Shown one piece after another: positions 46,879 to 59,248 of a stretch of DNA of 59,248 nucleotides (position 1 is the stretch's first letter; every line of letters begins with the position of its first letter). The notes under the pieces were generated by a model, which saw nothing but the letters and a program-made list of their open reading frames with translations, was not told the origin of the DNA and did no database searches. A program made the position numbers and the translations under genes. The DNA is from Neisseria sp. (lineage in GTDB: Bacteria > Pseudomonadota > Gammaproteobacteria > Burkholderiales > Neisseriaceae): NCBI RefSeq assembly GCF_030527965.1, contig NZ_JAUMZU010000019.1, forward strand, positions 1-59,248, written 5' to 3'.

Positions 46879-46914
46879 AATGCCTGTCTGAAAATGTAAT
46901 TTTTACAGGCATTG
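46879..46914 (+). terminator. Degenerate DUS-pair terminator after parB
   Basis: CAATGCCTGT...ACAGGCATTG: the left arm is an intact DUS and the right arm has lost the TTCAG part. Confidence 0.6.
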
Positions 46915-47175
46915 GGTAGAAGAAGGTGTAAATCGGCCAGTCAGCTTTTGGGGGCTTAATCAAGTGAAAAATTTCCGTATCAGGCCAACAAGCGGTACGT
47001 CGGTGGCATTTTTATTGCCGGTTGTACGATTTTATTGCGATTTCAATGTAATCTATTGTAATTTTAAATAAAGTAAGATGAAATATAGGCTTAGGCAGTT
47101 TTGCAATAAACGTAATATGAAGATTTGAGAAGGGTCAGGGAATCTTAATCCGATTGACGAAAATTAACAAAATTC

Positions 47176-47205
47176 TTGACGCTGGCGCCGCTCTTTGATT
47201 ATAGT
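47176..47205 (+). promoter_or_regulatory. Promoter of the atp operon
   Basis: TTGACG, 18 bp, TATAGT. It lies at the end of a 404-bp gap between parB and atpI in which I see no gene; the rest of the gap is AT-rich. Confidence 0.7.
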
Positions 47206-47249
47206 AGAAAGCCTCATTCTAGTTGGTTCGTTAAAATATTGCAGTGCCT

Positions 47250-48459
<1,210 letters not shown>

Positions 48460-48538
48460 ATGAATTAAATAAATGAATTAATTTGATTTATCTGTTTTGT
48501 TTCTTTAACGTAGTTTTTTAGTTTTTCTTTATTTTTAA

Positions 48539-48787
<249 letters not shown>

Positions 48788-48861
48788 TCAGAACAGAAAA
48801 CTGTTTCGATACAAACGGATTTCGTTTGTTTGATTAACCCTAAATGCGAAGGTTAAGTAAA

Positions 48862-49332
48862 GTGAATATTAATGCAACCTTATTTGCGCAGATCATTGTT
48901 TTTATCGGTTTGGTGTGGTTTACCATGAAGTTTGTGTGGCCTCCAATCGCAAAAGCATTGGATGAGCGCGCCGACAAAATTGCAGAAGGCTTGGCTGCGG
49001 CTGAGCGCGGTAAGAGCGATTTTGAGCAGGCAGAAAAGAAAGTTGCAGAACTCTTGGCCGAAGGGCGAAGTCAGGTTGCCGAAATGGTAGCCAATGCCGA
49101 GAAGCGTGCAGCACAAATTGTGGAAGAGGCGAAAAACCAAGCTTCCACAGAGGCTGCCCGTATCGCAGCCCAAGCCAAAGCTGACGTTGAGCAAGAAGCT
49201 AACCGGGCCCGCGAAGCTTTGCGGGATCAAGTAGCTGCTTTGGCTGTTAAAGGTGCCGAATCAATTTTGCGTCGTGAAGTGAATGAAACCCAGCATGCGC
49301 AATTGTTGAGTAACCTGAAACAGGAGCTGTAA
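48862..49332 (+). CDS. atpF: ATP synthase F0 subunit b
   Basis: 156 aa from a GTG start ([10 protein letters not shown]), chosen because the family protein begins this way and AAGG is upstream; an ATG at 48844 would add six atypical residues. One N-terminal membrane helix, then a long charged coiled coil forming the peripheral stalk. Confidence 0.95.
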   Translation: MNINATLFAQIIVFIGLVWFTMKFVWPPIAKALDERADKIAEGLAAAERGKSDFEQAEKKVAELLAEGRSQVAEMVANAEKRAAQIVEEAKNQASTEAARIAAQAKADVEQEANRAREALRDQVAALAVKGAESILRREVNETQHAQLLSNLKQEL

Positions 49333-49336
49333 CGTT

Positions 49337-49885
49337 ATGGCCGAGTTCGCAACCATTGCCAGACCTTATGCAAAAGCATTGTTTGATCTGGCGACCGAAA
49401 AAAATGAAATTGAGTCTTGGTTGGGCGGACTGAAAGAACTAGCATGGTCTGTGCTGCAACCAAACGTTGCGGCAATGATTGAGGAGGTTGAAATCAGCAA
49501 CGCTCAAAAGGCAGACGAATTGATACGTTTGCTGAATGAATCGGATGCCATGAAAAGTACGACTTTTCGTAATTTCGTCTACGTAGTGGCTGAAGAGAAG
49601 CGTTTGCAGATTTTGCCTGAGATTTATACCCAATATCAAGATTTGACTTTATCACATAACGAAGCCCAAAAAGCGGTTATTTACAGTGCTTACGAGTTTG
49701 CCGGAGAAGGCCAGAAGGCCAATATCGTTAAAGAGCTTGAGCAACATTTCAATACCCGTTTGGAGGCAACTTTTGAGATTGATCCCGATTTAATCGGCGG
49801 TCTCAAAATAGAGATAGGTGATCAAGTACTGGATCTGTCCGTACAGGGTAAATTGAAAAAACTGTATGCGGCAATGATAAATTAG
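49337..49885 (+). CDS. atpH: ATP synthase F1 subunit delta
   Basis: 182 aa. It links the b stalk to the alpha3-beta3 head. The N-terminal [12 protein letters not shown] and the C-terminal [21 protein letters not shown] are standard. Four bases after atpF. Confidence 0.95.
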   Translation: MAEFATIARPYAKALFDLATEKNEIESWLGGLKELAWSVLQPNVAAMIEEVEISNAQKADELIRLLNESDAMKSTTFRNFVYVVAEEKRLQILPEIYTQYQDLTLSHNEAQKAVIYSAYEFAGEGQKANIVKELEQHFNTRLEATFEIDPDLIGGLKIEIGDQVLDLSVQGKLKKLYAAMIN

Positions 49886-49895
49886 GAGAGTTTTC

Positions 49896-51437
49896 ATGCA
49901 GCTTAATCCTGCTGAAATTAGCGATTTGCTGAAAGCCAAAATCGAAAACCTGAATACCAAACAGGAAGTACGTACCAGAGGTACGGTGATTTCCGTAACG
50001 GATGGTATCGTTCGCGTGCATGGCTTATCAGATGTAATGCAAGGCGAAATGCTGGAATTTCCAAACAACACTTTTGGCTTGGCAATGAACTTGGAGCGTG
50101 ACTCCGTTGGTGCCGTGGTGTTGGGCGAGTACGAGCACATTAAAGAAGGTGATGAAGTTCAATGCACCGGCCGTATTTTGGAAGTGCCGATTGGTCGAGA
50201 ATTAATTGGCCGTGTGGTTAATGCCTTAGGCCAACCCATTGATGGAAAAGGTCCGATTAATACCAATTTGACTGCTCCGATTGAGAAAATCGCCCCTGGT
50301 GTGATTGCTCGTCAATCTGTAGATCAACCGATGCAGACAGGGTTGAAATCTATTGACTCTATGGTGCCGGTAGGTCGCGGTCAGCGCGAGTTGATTATTG
50401 GTGACCGCCAGACCGGTAAAACAGCGGTGGCTTTGGATGCTATTGTTAACCAAAAAGGCACGGGCGTTGTTTGTATCTATGTGGCCATTGGTCAAAAAGC
50501 ATCTTCCATTGCCAACGTTGTGCGTAAGCTCGAAGAATACGGTGCTATGGAGCATACCATTATTGTTGCCGCAACCGCTTCTGAAGCGGCGGCATTGCAA
50601 TATATTGCCCCTTATGCCGGCTGTACTATGGGTGAGTTTTTCCGTGACCGCGGCGAAGATGCTCTGATCGTATATGATGATTTGTCAAAACAAGCCGTTG
50701 CCTATCGTCAGATTTCCCTGTTGTTGCGTCGCCCTCCCGGTCGTGAGGCTTATCCCGGCGATGTATTCTACCTGCACTCCCGTCTGTTAGAGCGCGCATC
50801 TCGCATCAATGCGGATGAGGTGGAAAAACTCACTAACGGTGAAGTAAAAGGCAAGACTGGTTCGTTAACAGCCCTACCGATTATCGAGACCCAAGCGGGT
50901 GACGTATCTGCTTTCGTTCCAACTAACGTTATTTCGATTACAGACGGTCAAATCTTCTTGGAAACAGACTTGTTTAACTCGGGTATTCGACCAGCCATTA
51001 ATGCAGGTATTTCCGTATCGCGTGTGGGTGGTGCGGCACAGACCAAAGTCATTAAAAAATTGGGCGGCGGTATTCGTTTGGCATTGGCTCAATACCGTGA
51101 ATTGGCTGCATTCTCCCAGTTTGCTTCTGATTTGGACGAAGCTACTCGCAAACAGCTACAACATGGTGAAGTCGTAACCGAATTGATGAAACAAAAACAA
51201 TTCAGTACCCTCAATACGGCTGAAATGGCATTGACTTTATGGGCCATTAATAATGGTTCTTACGAAGATGTTCCTGTTGCGAAGGCATTGGCTTTCGAGG
51301 CGGAATTCTTGAGTTATGTGCGCACGCAGAATCCGGGCGTGTTGGATGCCATTAATGCTTCAGGTGCGATGTCTGACGAGAGTGAGCAAGCGTTAGAACA
51401 AGCCATGAAATCCTTTAAATCATCTTACACCTACTAA
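49896..51437 (+). CDS. atpA: ATP synthase F1 subunit alpha
   Basis: 513 aa, non-catalytic nucleotide-binding subunit. P-loop GDRQTGKTA (169-177) and the late [17 protein letters not shown]. Normal length and complete. Confidence 0.98.
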   Translation: MQLNPAEISDLLKAKIENLNTKQEVRTRGTVISVTDGIVRVHGLSDVMQGEMLEFPNNTFGLAMNLERDSVGAVVLGEYEHIKEGDEVQCTGRILEVPIGRELIGRVVNALGQPIDGKGPINTNLTAPIEKIAPGVIARQSVDQPMQTGLKSIDSMVPVGRGQRELIIGDRQTGKTAVALDAIVNQKGTGVVCIYVAIGQKASSIANVVRKLEEYGAMEHTIIVAATASEAAALQYIAPYAGCTMGEFFRDRGEDALIVYDDLSKQAVAYRQISLLLRRPPGREAYPGDVFYLHSRLLERASRINADEVEKLTNGEVKGKTGSLTALPIIETQAGDVSAFVPTNVISITDGQIFLETDLFNSGIRPAINAGISVSRVGGAAQTKVIKKLGGGIRLALAQYRELAAFSQFASDLDEATRKQLQHGEVVTELMKQKQFSTLNTAEMALTLWAINNGSYEDVPVAKALAFEAEFLSYVRTQNPGVLDAINASGAMSDESEQALEQAMKSFKSSYTY

Positions 51438-51469
51438 GTGTAAGAATAAGGGACTGAAAGGAGTCTGAA

Positions 51470-52342
51470 ATGGCAGTAGGAAAAGAGATTCTCACCAAAA
51501 TCCGTAGTGTTCAAAATACCCAAAAGATCACTAAAGCGATGCAGATGGTGTCAACCTCTAAAATGCGGAAGACTCAAGAGCGGATGCGTTTGGCTAGACC
51601 TTATGCTGAAAAGGTGCGTTTGGTGATGAGTCACTTGGCGCAAACCAATACGGAACACGGTATCAAACTATTGGAAGAGCATCGCGATGTACAGCGTGCA
51701 GGGTTTATCTTGATTACTACTGATAAAGGCCTGTGCGGTGGCTTGAATGCCAATATCCTGAAAAAATTCTTAGTGCAAGTGCAAGAGTATCAATCGCAAG
51801 GCATTGAGGTGGAAGTGGTCTGTTTAGGCAATAAAGGTCTGGCGGCGTGTCAGCGTATTGGCCTTAATGTGATTGCCAGCGTTACCAATTTGGGCGATAC
51901 GCCGAAAATGGAAATGATGCTGGGTCCGTTAACTGAAATTTTTCAACGTTATGAAAACAGGGAATTGGATGTTATCCATTTAGTGTATTCCTGTTTTGTA
52001 AATACGATGCGACAAGAACCCCGCATGGAAGTGCTGCTGCCTATCGGTAAAAGCGTTTTCGAGGAAATGGGTGATGGTAAATACAACTGGGATTACCGTT
52101 ATGAGCCTAGTGATGTCGCGGTGTTGGAATATTTGGTTCGCCGTTATTTAGAGTCTGTGGTTTACCAGTCATTGTGCGATAACATGGCTTCGGAGCAAGC
52201 TGCCCGTATGGTAGCGATGAAAGCCGCAACCGACAATGCAGGTAATGCAATCAAGGAATTGCGCTTGGTATACAACAAATCCCGCCAAGCTGCGATTACC
52301 ACAGAATTGTCAGAAATTGTGGCAGGAGCCGCCGCCGTTTGA
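51470..52342 (+). CDS. atpG: ATP synthase F1 subunit gamma
   Basis: 290 aa rotor shaft. The N-terminal coiled coil KIRSVQNTQKITKAMQMVS and the C-terminal SEQAARMVAMKAATDNA are conserved. AAGGAG lies before the ATG. Confidence 0.97.
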   Translation: MAVGKEILTKIRSVQNTQKITKAMQMVSTSKMRKTQERMRLARPYAEKVRLVMSHLAQTNTEHGIKLLEEHRDVQRAGFILITTDKGLCGGLNANILKKFLVQVQEYQSQGIEVEVVCLGNKGLAACQRIGLNVIASVTNLGDTPKMEMMLGPLTEIFQRYENRELDVIHLVYSCFVNTMRQEPRMEVLLPIGKSVFEEMGDGKYNWDYRYEPSDVAVLEYLVRRYLESVVYQSLCDNMASEQAARMVAMKAATDNAGNAIKELRLVYNKSRQAAITTELSEIVAGAAAV

Positions 52343-52368
52343 GGCGGACGGCCTGCCAGTTGAAATAG

Positions 52369-53775
<1,407 letters not shown>

Positions 53776-53785
53776 GGAGGCCGGC

Positions 53786-54211
53786 ATGAGTGTCATGCAA
53801 GTTGAAGTGGTCAGTAACGAAGACAGCATCTTTTCTGGGGAGGCCAGCTTTGTGGTGGTGCCGACGCAGACTGGTGAGCTCGGTATTTACCCGCGACACG
53901 AGCCGGTTATGAGTTTGGTTCGCCCGGGGGCGTTGCGCTTGCAGGTTCCCGGCCAATCGGAAGAAGTCTTGGTTGCCGTTTCGGGTGGTGTTTTGGAGGT
54001 TCAGCCTAACAAGATTACCATCTTGGCTGACGTAGCCGTGCGCAGCGTTGAAATGGATCGGGCACGAGCCGAGCAGGCTAAAAAGACAGCTGAAGCCCGC
54101 ATTTCCGAAGCTAATGATGAGGAATCGTTGGCTAAGGCGCAGGCTGCTTTGGCTGCCGCGATTGCCGAGCTGAAAACGTTGGATTATCTGCGTTCGCAAA
54201 AAAACCGGTAA
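53786..54211 (+). CDS. atpC: ATP synthase F1 subunit epsilon
   Basis: 141 aa. N-terminal beta-sandwich (LGIYPRHEPVMSLVRPGAL) and a C-terminal two-helix part that inhibits ATP hydrolysis. AAGGAG precedes the ATG. Last gene of the operon. Confidence 0.96.
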   Translation: MSVMQVEVVSNEDSIFSGEASFVVVPTQTGELGIYPRHEPVMSLVRPGALRLQVPGQSEEVLVAVSGGVLEVQPNKITILADVAVRSVEMDRARAEQAKKTAEARISEANDEESLAKAQAALAAAIAELKTLDYLRSQKNR

Positions 54212-54242
54212 AGGTTGTTTGGTAAACTGATTTTATTTAAGC

Positions 54243-54275
54243 AATGCCTGTCTGAAAAACTTTCAGACAGGCATT
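54243..54275. terminator. Bidirectional DUS-pair terminator after atpC
   Basis: AATGCCTGTCTGAAA / TTTCAGACAGGCATT between atpC and convergent pyrD. Confidence 0.85.
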
Positions 54276-54303
54276 TTCATTTTTCTCGGGTTTATCATTT
54301 GAA

Positions 54304-55245
54304 TTACAAAGGCTTTAAGCGGCCTTTGAAATCGGTTAGCGAGGAATAGCCTTTAACAGTCATGATGGCTTTTAATTCTTGGGTCAACCGCTGGAAAATA
54401 CCGGGGCCTTCTTGGTGCAGCTGCGTGCCGACTTGCACCATATCTGCACCGCATAGGATATGTTCGAATACGTCGCCTCCGGTTAATACGCCGCCGGTGC
54501 CGATGATTTGAATATCATGCCGCAGGCGTTGGCGGAATGCAAATACATTGGCGAGCGCGGTTGGTTTCAGACAGGCTCCGCCTATACCGCCAAAACCGTT
54601 TTTCGGTTTGATTAATACAGATTCGCTGTTTAGATCGACGCATAAGCCGTTGCCGATACTGTTTACCGAGTTGATGTAGGCGAGCGGAAAGCGGTTGAGA
54701 ATATCGGCCATTTGGTCGAAATGAACCAAATCGAAGTAAGGGGGAAGTTTGACGCCTAATGGTGCCGTGTATAAGGAAAAAACTTTATCTAGAATGGCGG
54801 CTACGGCTTGGAAATCATAGCCGGTTTGCGGTTTGCCGGGCATGTTGGGGCAAGATAAATTGAGCTCGACGATGCCTTTGAAGTCGGATTGTTGGATTTG
54901 TTTTAATAAGGCTAAATCTTCTGCTGCATTAAAGCCAGTAATGGATACGAAGTAGGTTTTTTCGGGGTAATCCTGTTGGGCTTGGGAAACGTAGTCTAAA
55001 TAGTAAGCGAGACCGAAATTCGGCAAACCCATGGAATTGATGCTGCCCAAAGGCATGTTGCTGTAGCGCGGTTCGGGATTGCCTGTGCGAGGGACGAGGG
55101 TGGCCGATTTGGTAATGAAACTGGCGGCGGCGGAGTGCTGCATCTCGCTTAGCTCTTCAACGGTATAATCATATACGCCGGCGGCGTTCATGATGCAGTT
55201 TTCAAATTCGAAACCGGCAATTCGGGTGTGAGTAGAAGGATTCAT
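54304..55245 (-). CDS. pyrD: Dihydroorotate dehydrogenase, class 1A (fumarate type)
   Basis: 313 aa from the ATG at 55245, which has GGAG eight bases upstream. It oxidises dihydroorotate to orotate in pyrimidine synthesis. The active-site segment is [14 protein letters not shown] with Cys132 as catalytic base; that Cys is the mark of cytosolic class 1 enzymes (class 2 uses Ser). There is no N-terminal membrane helix. The KPQTGYDF and the absence of a linked PyrK fit class 1A, which uses fumarate. Most proteobacteria have the membrane class 2 enzyme. A DUS-like TTCAGACAGGCT lies inside the gene (54569-54580). Confidence 0.9.
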   Translation of the reverse strand: MNPSTHTRIAGFEFENCIMNAAGVYDYTVEELSEMQHSAAASFITKSATLVPRTGNPEPRYSNMPLGSINSMGLPNFGLAYYLDYVSQAQQDYPEKTYFVSITGFNAAEDLALLKQIQQSDFKGIVELNLSCPNMPGKPQTGYDFQAVAAILDKVFSLYTAPLGVKLPPYFDLVHFDQMADILNRFPLAYINSVNSIGNGLCVDLNSESVLIKPKNGFGGIGGACLKPTALANVFAFRQRLRHDIQIIGTGGVLTGGDVFEHILCGADMVQVGTQLHQEGPGIFQRLTQELKAIMTVKGYSSLTDFKGRLKPL

Positions 55246-55327
55246 GACGGGCGCTCCAATAAAGATAAAGCAATCTAACATGTTGCTTGTTATGAGATTC
55301 TGATGAAGCGCAATGTAGCCGGAAGGA

Positions 55328-55359
55328 AAATGCCTGTTTGAATGTTTCAGACAGGCATA
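55328..55359. repeat. Near-perfect DUS pair upstream of pyrD
   Basis: ATGCCTGTTTGAA faces TTCAGACAGGCAT; the left arm has one C to T change. It lies in the gap between thiM and pyrD. Confidence 0.65.
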
Positions 55360-55484
55360 CTTTTTACTGATAACGTGAAAAGATGCGATAGGCTTTGCAA
55401 CAAATGCAAAAAATTTGGAACTAAGCTTGTTATGGTGATTGATCGCGGTATCAAGATCGAGTGCTGCTGTATTTCCAAATTATG

Positions 55485-56285
55485 TTAAGCAAGTGAAAGT
55501 TGAGCACCTTGTTTGATGGTTTCTTGAGGCAGGTTGTATAGCGCATCAAGCATGGCGGGTTGGAGGCTGCCGGGGCCTTGGGCGGATGCGGCGGCGGTTT
55601 GTCCGCATAAGCCGTAATAGGCAAGAGCCGCCGCCGCGGCAACGGTTGGTTTGTCGGGATGGGTGGCGACAAAGGCAGCAACGACGGATGAAGAGGTGCA
55701 ACCGGTACCAACCAGCGCAGCCATCATGGGATGGCCGTTGTGGCAGAGATATGTTTGGGTGCCGTCGGTAATGTAATCCGTTGCGCCAGTCATGGCTACG
55801 GTGCATCGGTAGTGTTTGGCGACTTGGCGTGCGTTTTGAAGTGCGGCGCTTACTTCGTTACCGGCATCGATGCCTTTGCTTGAGTGGGCTGCGCCGGCGA
55901 GCACGGCTATTTCACCGGCATTGGCTCGGATGATGCTGACGGGATGTTTTTCGAGCAGCTCTAATGCAGTTTGTTTGCGAAACGGTGTGGCGCCGATGCC
56001 GACCGGATCGAACACGATGGGAATGTCTTTTTCAAAGGCGGCCTGCATGGAAAGGTGCATGGCGGCGATTGTATTGTGGTTGAGCGTGCCGATGTTGACG
56101 GCAAGGGCGTCGGCCAGACGGGTCATGTCTGCTGCTTCTTCGATGGCGTCGGCCATAATCGGCGAGGCGCCTATTGCGCTCAGGGCATTGGCTTGAAAAG
56201 GGGCCGCAACATAATTGGTAATGTTGTGAATCAGCGGATTGCGCCGGCGTACGGCAATGGCCATTTCGGCAACGGATACAAGCAT
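55485..56285 (-). CDS. thiM: Hydroxyethylthiazole kinase
   Basis: 266 aa from the ATG at 56285 (AAGGA nine bases upstream; the longer frame adds 20 unlikely residues). A thiamine salvage kinase. NPLIHNITNYVA near the N-terminus, FDPVGIGATPFRK, NAGEIAVLAG and the anion-hole VGTGCTSSSVVAAF are typical. No TPP riboswitch is visible upstream, and no other thi gene is nearby. Confidence 0.93.
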   Translation of the reverse strand: MLVSVAEMAIAVRRRNPLIHNITNYVAAPFQANALSAIGASPIMADAIEEAADMTRLADALAVNIGTLNHNTIAAMHLSMQAAFEKDIPIVFDPVGIGATPFRKQTALELLEKHPVSIIRANAGEIAVLAGAAHSSKGIDAGNEVSAALQNARQVAKHYRCTVAMTGATDYITDGTQTYLCHNGHPMMAALVGTGCTSSSVVAAFVATHPDKPTVAAAAALAYYGLCGQTAAASAQGPGSLQPAMLDALYNLPQETIKQGAQLSLA

Positions 56286-56385
56286 GGGGGTGGTTCCTTG
56301 GAGGCTTTGCAGAAGAAAAATCAGATTGTGATTAAAGCATGGCAAGAGGGTTTTTTACAACGCCTGTTCCATCCTATATTGGAAA

Positions 56386-56417
56386 AATGCCTGTCTGAAT
56401 TTTTTCAGACAGGCATT
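56386..56417 (-). terminator. DUS-pair terminator after pgi
   Basis: AATGCCTGTCTGAA / TTCAGACAGGCATT with a four-T loop, 30 bp beyond the pgi stop. Confidence 0.78.
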
Positions 56418-56448
56418 CGGCTGCTTTCGCGTAAGTAATTTTCTAAAA

Positions 56449-58083
56449 TTAATTGGTTTGTTTGCTGCGGTAATAGGCAATCAAACCGTCGGTGGAGCTG
56501 TCGTGGTGGGGAGTACCGTCGCCGGCCAGCTCGCGTTCGATGGTTTTAGCCAGCACTTTGCCGTATTCGACGCCCCATTGGTCAAACGAGTTGATATCCC
56601 ATATGGCGCCTTGTACGAAAACTTTATGCTCGTACATAGCCAGTAACATGCCTAAAGTAAACGGGTCGAGCTGTTCGATTAGCAGTGCGTTGCTTGGGCG
56701 GTTGCCTTTGAATTCGTTATGCAGCGCTAATTCGCTGCGCTCCGATTCGGGCAATTTATCCAGCTCGGCGTAGGCTTCTTCTGCTGTTTTGCCGCGCATC
56801 AATGCCTCGGCTTGGGCAAAGGCGTTGGCAACAAGGAAACGGTTATGCGTACCGATGCGGTAGGGCGTGGTTACCGGAACGATGAAATCTACCGGAATCA
56901 GCCGCGTGCCTTGGTGGATAAGCTGGAAAAATGCGTGTTGGCAGTTAACGCCTTCTTCACCCCAGATAATCGGGCCGGTTTGGTATTCGGTTTGTTGGCC
57001 TGCGTAAGTAATGTGTTTGCCGTTGCTTTCCATATCAAGCTGTTGCAGATGGGCGGGCAGGCGACGTAACAGGTGGCTGTAGGGAATAACGGCATGGCTT
57101 TCGGCGCCGTAGAAGTTGTTGTACCAAACACCCAGCAGGGCAAGCAATACGGGAATATTGTGGCGATAAGGGGTGTTGAAGAAATGTTCGTCCATCGCAT
57201 GCGCCCCGTTGAGAAAGGCTCGGAAATGATCGGCGCCCACCGCCACCATCACCGGCAAACCGATAGCCGACCATACCGAATAGCGCCCGCCGACCCAGTC
57301 GAACATGGCAAAGGTATTTTGCGGCGGGATGCCGAATTTTTCTACGGCAGGCATATTGGTGGAAATGGCGACGAAATGGCGAGCAATGTCGACCTCATTC
57401 ATGCCTTGTGCCAAAAACCAATCGCGGGCGGTATAGGCGTTGAGCAAAGTTTCGGGCGTGCCGAACGATTTGCTGGCAATGCTGAATACGGTACGGCGAG
57501 CATCTAATTTGGACAATACTTGAGCGATTGCGGCATCGTCGGCATTGGAAACGAAGTGTACGCGTATGTTTTGATGATACGGTTGCAACGCCAGGGCAAC
57601 CATTTGCGGCCCCAAATCCGAGCCGCCGATGCCAATGTGTACTAAATCAGTAATGCGTTCACCGCTGCTGCCTTTATAGGTGCCGTCAATTAAATCTTGC
57701 GCAAAGGCTAAGGCCCGATTCAATTCATGGTGCAGCTTGGGTACGATGTTTTCATTATTAACATAGATAGGAGCTCCATCGGTGGGCAAACGCAATGCGG
57801 TATGCAGAACAGCGCGCTGCTCGCTTGTGTTGATAAAATCTCCTCGTCGCATGGCTTCGGTTTTTTGAGCCAACCCTGCGGTTTCAGCCAAGCGGCAGAG
57901 TAGGGTAAGGGTTTCTTCATTGATGCGGTTTTTACTGAAATCGACTAGCAGACCGTGCAGGGTTTCGTGCATGCGGTTAAACCGATCGGGTTCGGCCGCA
58001 AATTGATCTCGCATTTGGATAGTCTGCGTATGTTTGTAATGTTCGGCTAAGGCTTGCCATATGGGGGTTTTATGGATAGTCAT
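56449..58083 (-). CDS. pgi: Glucose-6-phosphate isomerase
   Basis: 544 aa from the ATG at 58083 (a TTG four codons earlier is possible; neither has a clear ribosome site). It interconverts glucose-6-P and fructose-6-P. The signatures VHIGIGGSDLGPQM and SIASKSFGTPETL, and the C-terminal SFDQWGVEYGKVLA, mark a complete enzyme. Confidence 0.96.
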   Translation of the reverse strand: MTIHKTPIWQALAEHYKHTQTIQMRDQFAAEPDRFNRMHETLHGLLVDFSKNRINEETLTLLCRLAETAGLAQKTEAMRRGDFINTSEQRAVLHTALRLPTDGAPIYVNNENIVPKLHHELNRALAFAQDLIDGTYKGSSGERITDLVHIGIGGSDLGPQMVALALQPYHQNIRVHFVSNADDAAIAQVLSKLDARRTVFSIASKSFGTPETLLNAYTARDWFLAQGMNEVDIARHFVAISTNMPAVEKFGIPPQNTFAMFDWVGGRYSVWSAIGLPVMVAVGADHFRAFLNGAHAMDEHFFNTPYRHNIPVLLALLGVWYNNFYGAESHAVIPYSHLLRRLPAHLQQLDMESNGKHITYAGQQTEYQTGPIIWGEEGVNCQHAFFQLIHQGTRLIPVDFIVPVTTPYRIGTHNRFLVANAFAQAEALMRGKTAEEAYAELDKLPESERSELALHNEFKGNRPSNALLIEQLDPFTLGMLLAMYEHKVFVQGAIWDINSFDQWGVEYGKVLAKTIERELAGDGTPHHDSSTDGLIAYYRSKQTN

Positions 58084-58177
58084 AGGGGATAACAAAGATA
58101 AAAAGATTTATTTTAAAGGATGACGGAGTAATGTAGTGAAGGGTAATCTGAACGGGTGTGATTTTCTGATAAACAGA

Positions 58178-58208
58178 ATGCCTGTCTGAAAATATTTCAG
58201 GCAGGCAT
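58178..58208 (-). terminator. Imperfect DUS-pair terminator after orn
   Basis: ATGCCTGTCTGAAA faces TTTCAGGCAGGCAT (one A to G change in the right arm), about 20 bp beyond the orn stop. Confidence 0.7.
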
Positions 58209-58228
58209 AGTAAATATAAATCTGCCGG

Positions 58229-58795
58229 CTAGCAGGGTTGTTCTTCGCGTTCGGGCAGTTTTAAGAAGTGTTCGCGGTAATAACGCATTTCTTCAATGCT
58301 TTCCAAAATATCGTCCAGAGCCTGATGCGAGCCGCGTTTAACCAAGCCTTTGGTCAGCGTCGGATACCAGCGGCGAGCCAATTCCTTTAAAGTGGAAACA
58401 TCTAAATTCCGATAATGGAAATAGGCTTCCAGCTTAGGCATATAGCGCACCATAAAGCGGCGGTCTTGATGAATGGTATTGCCGCACATCGGCGTGGTTT
58501 TTTCAGGAACCCATTGTGCCATGAAATCCAACAGCTTTTGCTCGACTTCGGCTTCCGTGTGATGCGATTCGCGTACACGCTGAGTTAAGCCGGTGCGTGT
58601 ATGGGTTGCCGTATTCCATTCATCCATTGCGTTTAAAACAGAATCACTCTGATGAATGGCATAAACTTCGGATTGAGCCAACACGTTTAAATCTTTATCG
58701 GTAATGACCATCGCAATTTCGATAACCCGTTCTTTTTCCGGATCGAGGCCGGTCATTTCCATATCTAACCAGCATAAATTGTTTTTATCTTGCAT
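58229..58795 (-). CDS. orn: Oligoribonuclease
   Basis: 188 aa. It degrades di- to penta-ribonucleotides, including pGpG from c-di-GMP turnover. DEDDh exonuclease: Asp11 and Glu13 in [11 protein letters not shown], the middle [12 protein letters not shown], and the final H in [10 protein letters not shown]. Complete, single gene; a partial DUS (TTCAGACAGGTT) lies just upstream. Confidence 0.96.
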   Translation of the reverse strand: MQDKNNLCWLDMEMTGLDPEKERVIEIAMVITDKDLNVLAQSEVYAIHQSDSVLNAMDEWNTATHTRTGLTQRVRESHHTEAEVEQKLLDFMAQWVPEKTTPMCGNTIHQDRRFMVRYMPKLEAYFHYRNLDVSTLKELARRWYPTLTKGLVKRGSHQALDDILESIEEMRYYREHFLKLPEREEQPC

Positions 58796-58874
58796 GAAAC
58801 TCTTTCAGACAGGTTTTAATTGTTAAGCAGATTGTATAACAAAACGGTTAAGAACGGATTTTTCAGAAAAGAGG

Positions 58875-58903
58875 TTGACGGATTATAGGTTGAATAATAT
58901 AAT
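58875..58903 (+). promoter_or_regulatory. Promoter of tRNA-Lys
   Basis: TTGACG, 17 bp, TATAAT, with the tRNA starting 13 bases later. The most consensus-like promoter in the window. Confidence 0.87.
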
Positions 58904-58915
58904 GCCCAATTCTTC

Positions 58916-58991
58916 GGGTCGTTAGCTCAGCTGGTAGAGCAGCGGACTTTTAATCCGTTGGTCGAGCGTTCGAATCGCTCACGACCCACCA
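58916..58991 (+). tRNA. tRNA-Lys (anticodon UUU)
   Basis: 76 nt. The acceptor stem GGGTCGT/ACGACCC pairs fully, the D-arm AGCTCAGCTGGTAGAGC and T-loop TTCGAAT are standard, the anticodon loop is ACTTTTAAT, and the CCA is encoded. Confidence 0.98.
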
Positions 58992-58998
58992 AATACCT

Positions 58999-59034
58999 GA
59001 TAAAGCCTAAGCTCATCGCTTAGGCTTTATTTTA
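58999..59034 (+). terminator. Terminator after tRNA-Lys
   Basis: AAAGCCTAAGC-TCAT-CGCTTAGGCTTT followed by ATTTTATT. Not a DUS. Confidence 0.82.
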
Positions 59035-59187
59035 TTCTCAAATATCCAAGTCTATAATTACATCGTCAAAAAAAATATTAAATTGCCAAAATTAAGCTGG
59101 CTGCTTTCCTTAGAATAAAAAGGAACTTAATTTAACTAGAGTTAAGTTACAGCGATGAGCTTGATAGTTTATCATTATAAAAAAAGG

Positions 59188-59248
59188 GGCTGCCCTAGAT
59201 AACTAGGACAAATCATGCTTTACTAATTGTTTTAAAATAGAAATTTGA
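59188..59248. mobile_element. Possible insertion-sequence end at the right edge
   Basis: After AT-rich, gene-free DNA the sequence AAAAAAAGGGGCTGCCCTAG begins, containing CCTAG-ATAA-CTAGG. A GGGGCTG start is reminiscent of IS1016/IS1595-type terminal repeats as I remember them. The transposase would lie beyond the window. Weak evidence. Confidence 0.35.

Noticed and set aside
48844-48861. ATG six codons upstream as atpF start
   Set aside because: The family begins [10 protein letters not shown], which corresponds to the downstream GTG with its own ribosome site.
56286-56440. TPP riboswitch before thiM
   Set aside because: I searched for the conserved CTGAGA and ACCTGATC-type blocks and did not see them.

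Overview
The window looks like chromosome of a Neisseria-type betaproteobacterium. Gene ends are dotted with the 12-mer TGCCTGTCTGAA, or its sister AGCCTGTCTGAA, usually as inverted pairs that form the terminators. As I recall, this is the DNA-uptake-sequence dialect called TG-wadDUS, described from Neisseria wadsworthii. The gene content fits: fbpABC, an ATP synthase operon preceded by parB, lptM/cyaY/lysA, and an OapA/M23 peptidase. A species name is inference.

Region 1 (1-7.8 kb) is accessory DNA and the most interesting part. It holds pieces of a type IV secretion system: a VirD4 coupling protein cut by the window edge, a TrbM-like protein, and a lone VirB11 ATPase on the opposite strand. 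It also holds two probable antibacterial effectors: a GH19 chitinase/lysozyme-like protein (1739-2737) and a GHSLGG lipase-like protein (5001-6329). Both lack signal peptides and end in the same kind of glutamine-rich tail with a TP[VI]EES core, which I read as the XVIPCD signal recognised by VirD4 in bacteria-killing X-T4SSs. Each effector has an exported candidate immunity protein directly upstream: a secreted 180-aa protein for the first, and two tandemly duplicated lipoproteins for the second. The left 4.9 kb contains no intact DUS.

Region 2 (8-31.2 kb) is mainly core metabolism and iron: fbpCBA ferric transporter, fbp, a periplasmic cyclophilin, a YceI protein, aroA, dps, a LysR/aldo-keto reductase divergon, lysA-lptM with divergent cyaY, rsgA, a YecR-like lipoprotein and a DsrE-like protein. 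It ends with a siderophore block (ATPase, binding protein, fused FhuB-type permease, YojI/PvdE-like exporter, TonB receptor) preceded by a very good Fur box.

Region 3 (31.2-46.8 kb) carries ubiG, a large beta-helix/RTX protein, a PMT-type glycosyltransferase, rpmE, cysS, obg, a COG4255-like protein, an OapA/M23 endopeptidase, a 1-kb non-coding stretch with periodic repeats and strong hairpins, a small three-gene operon (unknown, thioesterase, TlpA-like), aroG and parB.

Region 4 (46.8-59.2 kb) is the complete atpIBEFHAGDC operon with its promoter, a class 1A (fumarate-type) dihydroorotate dehydrogenase, thiM, pgi, orn and tRNA-Lys(UUU). The right edge becomes AT-rich and may hold the end of an insertion sequence.
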